A stretch of DNA of 8,791 nucleotides from Nitrososphaerota archaeon. Its GTDB lineage: Archaea > Iainarchaeota > Iainarchaeia > Iainarchaeales > VGJJ01. A program made the position numbers and the translations under genes. Within the stretch, counting starts at the first letter, position 1; the number at the start of each line of letters is the position of its first letter. Location of the stretch: the NCBI GenBank assembly GCA_020053155.1, contig JAGVNS010000038.1:1-8791 (forward strand), given 5' to 3'. The notes beneath the pieces are model-generated. The model was not told where the DNA came from and did not search any database. It saw nothing but the letters and a program-made list of their open reading frames with translations. Positions 1 to 5,295 of the stretch are shown here, piece by piece.

Positions 1-115
1 CAAAAAGTGGATAAAAATAGGAAGAGTTTGGCTGCGCCTCCAGCAATTGCGATGGATTGTTCCAGACTGAAGTCAGGTTATTGGATTGATTTTTGCGTTG
101 GTTTTCGTTTTGCAT
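1..115 (-). CDS. Unidentified protein, N-terminal 38 residues (runs off left edge)
   Basis: An open frame starts with ATG at 115 on the minus strand and stays open to the window edge, giving 38 residues. The start is supported by a GGAGG Shine-Dalgarno motif seven bases upstream, which is better evidence than the frame length itself. The visible part is rich in Asn, Gln and Ser (it begins MQNENQRKNQSNN) and moves to a more hydrophobic stretch ending SSYFYPLF at the edge. No signal peptide, catalytic motif or metal site can be seen in so short a piece, and I do not recognise the family. It is divergent from the hydrolase gene at 328 and shares the intergenic region 116-327 with it. The function is unknown. 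A real translated gene is likely because of the ribosome binding site. Confidence 0.6.
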   Translation of the reverse strand, partial: MQNENQRKNQSNNLTSVWNNPSQLLEAQPNSSYFYPLF

Positions 116-122
116 TTTTTTT

Positions 123-127
123 CCTCC
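123..127 (-). promoter_or_regulatory. Shine-Dalgarno site of the left-edge gene
   Basis: Read on the minus strand this is GGAGG, followed by seven A-rich bases and then the ATG at 115. It is a full match to the 3' end of archaeal 16S rRNA at ideal spacing. It decides the start of the partial gene and argues against the competing longer minus-strand frame starting at 284. Confidence 0.65.
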
Positions 128-291
128 GTTTTCTTACCCTGAACAGGAGACGCGAGAAAAAAACCAAAAATTGAAACGAAAAATGGGTCCTTTTCCTCGG
201 CAACTCATTTAGGCGAGGTAAAAGGCATAGCCTGCCGGGAAAAAGAAAAACGATTGACTTATTTCCCCGGAGTTCATGCTCCAAAAAGGAT

Positions 292-306
292 AATAGTATT
301 TTTAAC
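292..306 (+). promoter_or_regulatory. Probable TATA element for the hydrolase operon
   Basis: An A/T-rich stretch (TAATAGTATTTTTAA) is centred about 27 bases before the ATG at 328, preceded by an A/G-rich segment (AAAAAGGA) that could act as a BRE. Archaeal TATA boxes sit about 25-27 bases upstream of the transcription start, so this would place the start at or very near the ATG. No Shine-Dalgarno motif precedes that ATG, which fits a leaderless or nearly leaderless mRNA. The assignment rests on spacing and composition only. Confidence 0.45.
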
Positions 307-327
307 TTCGCCTGTGCAAGCCCTGAT

Positions 328-954
328 ATGACTAAAGTTGTTCTCGTTCACCGATGGGGGGGGAGTCCGGAATCGGATTGGTATCCCTGGTTGAAGAGTG
401 AAATAGAAAAGCGCGGGGCCAAAATGATTATTCCTCAAATGCCCAATCCCGATTACCCTCAAATTGAGCCCTGGGTTTCAACGTTGCAAAAAACCATTCC
501 CCACTTGGATGAACACACGTATTTAGTAGGACATTCCATCGGTTGTCAAACCATTTTGCGATACTTGGAACGCGTTCATGAAACAGAGGAAGTGGGCGGG
601 GTGGTGTTAGTGGCTCCGTGGACAAAGCTTAAGCCCGAATCGTATGAGAAGCCGGAAGAGAAAGCCATTGCCAAGCCTTGGTTGGAAACTCCTATTGATT
701 GGAAAAAGATTTTTTGCCACGACCATAACACCACATGCATCTTTTCGGAGGATGACCCGTACGTTTACATTGAAGAGGCAGAGTTTTTCCGCAACAAACT
801 GAATGCCGATATCATTCTCGAAAAGGACATGGGGCATTTTACCATTTACGACCAGATGACCACGTTTCCCCAGCTTCTTCATGTGTTGGACCGGTGGGGC
901 GTGACACCGTATGAAGAACGGAAACGCCCAAAGGAAAGCATTTCGAAGGGATAA
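328..954 (+). CDS. RBBP9/YdeN-family alpha/beta hydrolase (serine hydrolase)
   Basis: This 208-residue protein has the size and motif order of the RBBP9/YdeN serine hydrolase family (Pfam Ser_hydrolase type). After strand beta-1 (KVVLVH) comes the family segment GGSPESDWYPWL at 11-22. The nucleophile elbow GHSIGC is at 68-73 with Ser70, the acid is in DDPYV (probably Asp143), and the catalytic His170 is in MGHF at 168-171, so the triad is complete. There is no signal peptide or membrane segment, so it should be cytosolic. The substrate is unknown; members are mostly described as small esterases or hydrolases of uncertain physiological role. The loop after beta-1 reads HRWGG where HGWGG is usual, next to a run of eight G (356-363). 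The next gene begins three bases after the stop, so the two were co-transcribed. The C-terminal tail (EERKRPKESISKG) is charged and probably disordered. Confidence 0.88.
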   Translation: MTKVVLVHRWGGSPESDWYPWLKSEIEKRGAKMIIPQMPNPDYPQIEPWVSTLQKTIPHLDEHTYLVGHSIGCQTILRYLERVHETEEVGGVVLVAPWTKLKPESYEKPEEKAIAKPWLETPIDWKKIFCHDHNTTCIFSEDDPYVYIEEAEFFRNKLNADIILEKDMGHFTIYDQMTTFPQLLHVLDRWGVTPYEERKRPKESISKG

Positions 955-1235
955 CGAATGAATGAAATTTTGGAAACTACGAAGTTTGTGGTGGAAAACT
1001 CTTCTTTTGTTTCCATCCATGATAATCGGATTGCGGAGTTTTGTGTCACCTTTAATGAAAATAGACCAGTCCCTTTTACGGATTTATCAGGAGCAAAACG
1101 ACGGCCGGCACTCGTTGTTTCAAATCCGGTTGAACAGGACATCGTTCTTTGTCAGATAACAACCCAAACAGGGGAGCAAGTTATTCCGTTGCAATCAGCC
1201 GATTTCGAAACGGGAAAGCTTGAAGTAAACAGTTA

Positions 1236-1326
1236 TAGCAAAAAACCTAAGTATTTGAACAATTGAAGGGCTTTTTGCATATAGCAAACCGCCCTAAAAA
1301 AGTTCAAAAATAAAAACGGTTTGCTA
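1236..1326. mobile_element. 91-bp palindromic MITE-like element with TA target duplication
   Basis: Both ends carry the perfect 7-bp inverted repeat TAGCAAA / TTTGCTA, flanked by TA at 1234-1235 and 1327-1328. The two 45-base arms, compared without gaps, match at 28 positions by hand count; matching blocks include TTTGAAC, AGGGC and TTTGC. The whole element can therefore fold into one long imperfect hairpin centred on 1281. It has no coding capacity, so it would depend on a transposase elsewhere. TA duplication and short terminal repeats are typical of elements mobilised by IS630/Tc1-mariner-type transposases. Excision of element plus one TA restores the toxin frame, which is direct evidence of insertion. 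The added 93 bases keep the frame, but the element brings an in-frame TGA at 1264-1266. Confidence 0.8.
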
Positions 1327-1328
1327 TA
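1280..1328. repeat. 12-bp perfect inverted repeat inside the element's right half
   Basis: TATAGCAAACCG at 1280-1291 is repeated inverted as CGGTTTGCTATA at 1317-1328, with a 25-base A-rich loop. The motif TATAGCAAA therefore occurs three times: at the left end (1234), at the centre (1280), and inverted at the right end. The right half alone could form a hairpin as an alternative to the full-length fold. Confidence 0.75.
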
Positions 1329-1387
1329 CATTAAACCCGTGCACATTTTTACAATCAAAATGGACCGTATCATTTACAAAGTGGGTC

Positions 1388-1410
1388 GCATTAAAATGCA
1401 AAAGAAAAAA
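1388..1410 (-). terminator. Probable T-rich terminator of the RNA polymerase operon
   Basis: On the minus strand, about 50 bases beyond the rpoA'' stop, the sequence reads TTTTTTCTTTT followed by GCATTTTAATGC. Archaeal RNA polymerase can terminate on non-template-strand T-runs without a strong hairpin, so this is the best terminator in the gap. A second T-rich stretch follows inside the MITE-like element. The site lies within the C-terminal coding remnant of the convergent toxin gene. Confidence 0.45.
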
Positions 1411-1462
1411 GAAGTTTCACTCGCGTTGGCAAGAATTTGTGCAGTATAACACCAATGGGGCG

Positions 1463-2650
1463 TCAGCTCTGCTTCATCACCAAATCAACGACGCCCGTTC
1501 CTACTTTGATGGGCTGTCCCACAATGATGTTTTCAACCACGCCCTGCAGGTTTTCGTGTTCGCCATAAAATGCGGCGTCAAGCAAGTGTTTGGAGGTTTC
1601 TTCAAAGCTTGCACGGGCGAATGGACTGCTTTTCTTGCGCGTAATACCTGTACGGACGATTCCTCGGATTTCTCCGTCGAACGTCATCATGTCCGCGAGC
1701 AGGAGAATGTGGCGTAAATCCACGGCAATGGCGTTTTCTTTCAGCACTTTATCCAATTCGTACACAATCGCCGCGCGTCCGGCTTCTACTCCCAACACTT
1801 TGGATATTTCCTTCACGTCATTCGTGGTGCTTCGTACGCTGTCCACTTCTTTCATTTTGAGAATGGATTTGAGGTTGCTTCCGCTGGTTTTGACCATGAA
1901 TTCCCCGTTTTCCTCCACCACAATCGCCTTGTTGATTCCCCGAATCCCTTGCAAGCGGGTCTGCATGAGCTTGATGAGCCCTTTTCTCATCTTGAGAAAC
2001 TGATTCTCTCCCAATTCGAAGCGGTAGCCCCCTTCTTTGGTGACCGTGTGCTTTGTTTTTATTTTGTCGGCAAGCGTTTTGAGCAAATCTTCTCCATTCA
2101 ACCCCTTGTCTTTGATTTCTTCCTGATTGGGTATGATATCAAAGCTTTTTTCGGTGTAATTTTCCTTCACTTTCATCACGTCGCTCATCCGCAAATCCAC
2201 GAGAGAGGCGGCGAACGTGCGGGCTTTTTCTTTGCTTGAGCGCAGTTCGCTGTCTGAAAAATAAATGGTCATGGTTGGATATTTGGCTTTTGAACGGCCG
2301 TCCACTATTTCTTCCACTCTCTGTATGCCGCTTCCAACTGAAACTTCGGCCGCTCCCGCGTAGTGTTTGGTTCGGAGTGTGAGTTGAGTTCCCGGTTCCC
2401 CAAGCGATTGGGCCGCGACAATTCCAACCGCTTCTCCGGGCTCGGCTTTGGCGTGCAAATAGCGTTTGCGCAATTCTTCTACCAAGTGTTCAAACTGCTC
2501 ATCCGTGAGGTTCATTTCGAGAGAAAGACGTTGGGCATCCTCATAGGCTTTTCGGGGAATTCCGTGCTCGGCGATATGGTCCACAAATTCCACTTTCTCA
2601 GCGTGCTGGGTGGCGTCAAAGTTTTCGTTTGTTTGCGTTTCGTTTTCCAT
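1463..2650 (-). CDS. rpoA2: DNA-directed RNA polymerase subunit A'' (Rpo1C)
   Basis: This is the C-terminal piece of the largest subunit, which completes the active centre with A'. It has 395 residues, normal for archaeal A''. PGEAVGIVAAQSLGEPGTQ (71-89) leads into the trigger loop, with Gln89, Leu92, Arg93 and the substrate-contacting His96 in place. Position 95 is Lys (RTKHYAG), where Phe is nearly universal (TFH). The cleft/jaw region follows (MKEVDSVRSTTNDV), and the C-terminal block KKSSPFARASFEETSKHLL (339-357) to VGQPIKVGTGVVDLVM is typical. I chose ATG 2650 because GGAGGG lies six bases upstream and the gap to the rpoA' stop is 22 bp. An upstream ATG at 2704 would add 18 Lys/Arg-rich residues that are only an out-of-frame reading of the rpoA' tail. 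It is the last gene of the operon. Confidence 0.95.
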   Translation of the reverse strand: MENETQTNENFDATQHAEKVEFVDHIAEHGIPRKAYEDAQRLSLEMNLTDEQFEHLVEELRKRYLHAKAEPGEAVGIVAAQSLGEPGTQLTLRTKHYAGAAEVSVGSGIQRVEEIVDGRSKAKYPTMTIYFSDSELRSSKEKARTFAASLVDLRMSDVMKVKENYTEKSFDIIPNQEEIKDKGLNGEDLLKTLADKIKTKHTVTKEGGYRFELGENQFLKMRKGLIKLMQTRLQGIRGINKAIVVEENGEFMVKTSGSNLKSILKMKEVDSVRSTTNDVKEISKVLGVEAGRAAIVYELDKVLKENAIAVDLRHILLLADMMTFDGEIRGIVRTGITRKKSSPFARASFEETSKHLLDAAFYGEHENLQGVVENIIVGQPIKVGTGVVDLVMKQS

Positions 2651-2656
2651 GGGGTT

Positions 2657-2662
2657 CCCTCC
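2657..2662 (-). promoter_or_regulatory. Shine-Dalgarno site that sets the rpoA'' start
   Basis: GGAGGG on the minus strand, six bases before ATG 2650. It lies just after the rpoA' stop codon (2673-2675), so ribosomes finishing A' could re-initiate here. It favours 2650 over the in-frame ATG at 2704, which has no comparable site. Confidence 0.7.
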
Positions 2663-2672
2663 AATATTTTTC

Positions 2673-5282
2673 TTATTTCTTTTTCTCCTTCTTTTTTGAT
2701 TCACGAATTATTTCATCCATGTCGGCAAAATTTCCCCCGCTGGTCCGGGCAGGAAACACGCCATCTTCTCCATACCTAAACTGCACCACATCCTTGCTGG
2801 CCGTGCGTACGGTTTCATCGTTGGCCACGTGCAGGTCCTTCAGGCTGTTCGCCAAGCGTCGGTATAAGTATCCTGACACTTTCGTAGCAACACCCGTGTC
2901 CACTTCCCCTTGACGGCCTCCCATGGAGTGCATGAAGTATTCCTTGGGATTCATTCCATGGATGAAGTTGCTTGAAATGTACCCCCCTGCGAGCGGACCG
3001 TTATCCCCTTTTTCGTGCAGGGCAATGAGTCGGTTGGTGAATCCTTTCTTGGGCCTCCCTGAACGAACAAATACCTGACCATACACTCCTGAGAGGTTGC
3101 TGATGTTGAGCATTGACCCTTTGGCTCCGGCTAAAATGATGGCCATCGAATTGAGCGTGGGCCGGGGATTGGCGAGAAGCTCTTTAATTTTCTGACTCGC
3201 GAGGCGAGACTGAACTTTCGCCTTTGTTTTGGCCCCTAACCGCACCATCATGATTTCAAACGACTCATCCACCGTTCTCCCGGGAATGGATTCAAGTGTC
3301 TTGTCGAATAGTTTTTGGGCGAGTTCTCCCCCTTCCTTCATTTCTTCTGCAATGGCATCGTTTCGGACGTGCTCAATGTCAATTCCCCCTTCAAATTCGG
3401 ATATTCCCACCGTGAGTCCCTTTACTGTCAACAAATCGTGGGCAATGCGCGAGGTTTTGGCATAAAATTGTTCAAGGTCGTGGGGCGGGTAGTTTCGCAC
3501 GATGCTTTCAACAAATTTGCTTTGCGAATCAATCGTTCCTTTTGTTAAACGTCCGTTCTCGATAATGACTTCCGAATCCTTGTATAGCAGCTCGTTTCCT
3601 TCGAATGGAATTTTATTATTTTTCAGAATCCGTGAAACATTATTGAAGTATTGCACGTTCAAGTCGGTGGGCAATGCCATGGAAAAGATGAACTTCCCTG
3701 AATATTTTTTTCCTAGGTCGGGTTCGGGAAGGTCGGTGATGCCCATTTGATACAGGTAGTTCATTGCCTCCTCTTTCGTGAATTGGGTTTGGTCCATGGT
3801 CAGGACGAACAATCCCGTGAGGTCGTCTTCCTGCCCCACAATGACAGGATTTCCATTGCGGGGAGACACGACCTGGTTCTCCACATACATCAATTCGCGC
3901 GCTTCAGACATCCCTTCTTGCGTCTGCGGTACATGCAGGTTCATTTCGTCTCCATCAAAATCGGCGTTGTAGGGTTTGCAGACCATGGGGTTCATTCGAA
4001 TGGCTTTGTTGGGCACCACTTTTACTTCGTGCGCCAGCATGGACAAGCGGTGCAGGGATGGTTGTCGATTGAAGAGGACGATATCCCCGTCCTGCAATGT
4101 TCGTTCGACTTTGCTCCCCACTTCCAATTCATCCGTCACTTCTTTTTTGTTCAATTCGCCTACTTTTTTACGCAGGCCATTTGGTTTGGTCACGTATACA
4201 ACCGAATCTCCTTTCTTGATGAGCTTTTTCATTTCTTCCAAATTCCATTCGGTGGCAATTTCAGGAATGGTTAGGTTTTTGGCAATGATTTCGGGCACAC
4301 CCACTTGATTAATGGATAAGTAGGGGTCTGGAATGATGGTGGAGCGTGCGGCGTAATTGACTCGCTTTCCCGTCAAGTTGTAGCGGAATCGTCCTTTCTT
4401 TCCTTTCAATCGTTGTACCAGCGTTCGCAGGCTCCTTCCCGAGCGGTGTTTGGCGGGTGGAACGCCTGCCGTGTCGTTGTCGAAGTACGTAGTGATGTGG
4501 TATTGGAGCAAATCCCATAAATCCTCAATTATAAGTTGGGGCGCTCCCGCGTCGATGTTGTCTTTCAATCGCAGATTGATGCGGATAACGTCCACGAGCT
4601 TGTGCGTCAAGTCGTCCTCGGACTTGATTCCGCTTTCAAGCGTAATAGACGGTCGAATGGTGATGGGAGGAATCTGGAGCACGGTGGCAATGAACCATTC
4701 CGGGCGCAGTCGCTGCAAATCGTATCCGAAAAATTTCAGGTCCTCTTCCGAAACCTTTTCCACCCATTCCCTGATTTGGGATGGGTATATCCTGTCCTTA
4801 TCCAAATAGAAATTGGTGGGTTTGTCCAGCAGCACCTCTAAACGAACCGCTCCGCAGTGGGGGCATTTCCGCTTGGTCTTGGTTTTCTTCACCAGGAGTT
4901 TGACCGCTTCCTCTTTCCCCACCTTGGCCGAGGCTTCTTTGAATTCGGCCCACTGTTCATCTTTGAGGGGTATTTTCCCGCACTCTTTGCACGTGGCGTG
5001 CATCAATTCCTCGAGTTTGGGGGAAAATTTTGGGTGAACGATCGGCCGGATAAGCTCGAGGCTTCCGAAGTGTCCGGGGCATTGCTTCATTTTTTGCCCG
5101 CACGTTTTGCAGCGCAGAGAGGGGTTGATAACCCCCAGGTGGGGGTCCATGAGTCCCCCTTCCATGGGGTACCCGTCCTTGTCGTATGTTTCGGGGCTCT
5201 TAATTTCAATGGAGGACATCTTGCGGACTTGCTCGGGAGACAGGACTCCGAACTCGATGGAATGAATTTTTTTCATCAGCAT
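2673..5282 (-). CDS. rpoA1: DNA-directed RNA polymerase subunit A' (Rpo1N)
   Basis: This is the catalytic N-terminal piece of the largest subunit, 869 residues, close to the usual archaeal length. The clamp-head zinc site is C58, C61, C68 and H71 (CKTCG...CPGHFG), and a second zinc site uses C98/C101 and C140/C143. KGKKGRFRYNLTGKRVNY (293-310) is the conserved clamp/switch region. NADFDGDEMN at 439-448 holds Asp441, Asp443 and Asp445, which bind catalytic metal A. The funnel region and bridge helix follow (about 715-815; MGGRQGEVDTGV), then VQFRYGEDG near the end. Bridge-helix and funnel positions are unusual: ATK replaces the K/R-T-A motif, and GQV replaces GQQ. The tail is lysine-rich (ESKKKEKKK). 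The gap to the rpoB' stop is 12 bp, with AGGGGGA before ATG 5282; an in-frame ATG at 5276 (two codons later) is an equally possible start. Confidence 0.96.
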   Translation of the reverse strand: MLMKKIHSIEFGVLSPEQVRKMSSIEIKSPETYDKDGYPMEGGLMDPHLGVINPSLRCKTCGQKMKQCPGHFGSLELIRPIVHPKFSPKLEELMHATCKECGKIPLKDEQWAEFKEASAKVGKEEAVKLLVKKTKTKRKCPHCGAVRLEVLLDKPTNFYLDKDRIYPSQIREWVEKVSEEDLKFFGYDLQRLRPEWFIATVLQIPPITIRPSITLESGIKSEDDLTHKLVDVIRINLRLKDNIDAGAPQLIIEDLWDLLQYHITTYFDNDTAGVPPAKHRSGRSLRTLVQRLKGKKGRFRYNLTGKRVNYAARSTIIPDPYLSINQVGVPEIIAKNLTIPEIATEWNLEEMKKLIKKGDSVVYVTKPNGLRKKVGELNKKEVTDELEVGSKVERTLQDGDIVLFNRQPSLHRLSMLAHEVKVVPNKAIRMNPMVCKPYNADFDGDEMNLHVPQTQEGMSEARELMYVENQVVSPRNGNPVIVGQEDDLTGLFVLTMDQTQFTKEEAMNYLYQMGITDLPEPDLGKKYSGKFIFSMALPTDLNVQYFNNVSRILKNNKIPFEGNELLYKDSEVIIENGRLTKGTIDSQSKFVESIVRNYPPHDLEQFYAKTSRIAHDLLTVKGLTVGISEFEGGIDIEHVRNDAIAEEMKEGGELAQKLFDKTLESIPGRTVDESFEIMMVRLGAKTKAKVQSRLASQKIKELLANPRPTLNSMAIILAGAKGSMLNISNLSGVYGQVFVRSGRPKKGFTNRLIALHEKGDNGPLAGGYISSNFIHGMNPKEYFMHSMGGRQGEVDTGVATKVSGYLYRRLANSLKDLHVANDETVRTASKDVVQFRYGEDGVFPARTSGGNFADMDEIIRESKKKEKKK

Positions 5283-5288
5283 GATGGT

Positions 5289-5295
5289 TCCCCCT
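5289..5295 (-). promoter_or_regulatory. Shine-Dalgarno-like site of rpoA'
   Basis: AGGGGGA on the minus strand lies six bases before ATG 5282 and overlaps the last base of the rpoB' stop codon. It is purine-rich but not a canonical GGAGG. The overlap supports translational coupling between B' and A'. From the alternative ATG at 5276 the spacing would be 12 bases, which favours 5282. Confidence 0.5.

Larger units (their letters stand above)
116..327. other. Divergent intergenic region
   Basis: These 212 bases separate the leftward gene starting at 115 from the rightward hydrolase starting at 328. The leftward half is A/T-rich in homopolymer runs (A-runs around 157-185 on the plus strand), which could hold the TATA element of the leftward gene, but no single box stands out. 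The rightward promoter candidate is listed separately. Short inverted repeats (AGGC-ATA-GCCT near 225-235 and GGAG-CTCC near 270-283) are too weak to call an operator. No RNA gene is recognisable. Confidence 0.5.
958..1449 (+). pseudogene. MazF/PemK-type toxin gene, N-terminally fused and interrupted by a MITE-like insertion
   Basis: Translation from ATG 958 (Shine-Dalgarno AAGGGA at 946-951) gives 102 residues and stops at TGA 1264-1266. Residues about 38-93 match MazF/PemK endoribonucleases: PFTDLSGAKRRPALVVSN holds the RPALV segment with the conserved Arg, followed by ITTQTG and LEVNSY. The expected C-terminal part lies downstream in the same frame at 1330-1449 (IKPVHIFTIK, then RIIYKVGRIK) and ends in TAA. 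Between them is a 91-bp element plus a duplicated TA. Removing 93 bases gives an uninterrupted 132-residue protein with N-S-Y-I-K-P across the joint. The first strand of MazF (usually RGDIVLVPFP) is absent; instead residues 1-33 (ILETTKFVVENSSFVSI) resemble the start of queuosine-salvage proteins (DUF2419/Qng1). That suggests an older deletion-fusion. No antitoxin gene is adjacent. The gene is probably inactive as a toxin. Confidence 0.75.

Noticed and set aside
78..284. 68-codon minus-strand frame rich in Arg, Lys and Phe
   Set aside because: It overlaps the start of the better-supported gene at 115 in another frame, has no Shine-Dalgarno site and reads like translated A/T-rich intergenic DNA.
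607..1142. Minus-strand frames opposite the hydrolase and toxin-like genes (607-1020 and 879-1142)
   Set aside because: They are antisense to a gene with a complete catalytic triad and cross two gene boundaries. No motif supports them.
962..1159. Overlapping 65-codon plus-strand frame inside the toxin-like gene
   Set aside because: The 958 frame holds all the MazF motifs and has the Shine-Dalgarno site. There is no sign of a frameshift between the two.
1280..1328. The 12-bp inverted repeat as an ordinary intrinsic terminator of the plus-strand operon
   Set aside because: It is not followed by a T-run on the plus strand, the loop is 25 bases, and its position is fully explained by the inserted element and its terminal repeats.
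1234..1328. An intron, intein or CRISPR unit in place of a transposable element
   Set aside because: The insert contains an in-frame stop, has no protein-splicing residues or intron core, and lacks regularly spaced repeats. TA duplication with inverted ends fits a transposon-derived element much better.
1439..1717. 92-codon plus-strand frame opposite the end of rpoA''
   Set aside because: It is antisense to the conserved C-terminal block of A''. The genuine plus-strand coding in this area is the 1330-1449 toxin remnant in another frame.
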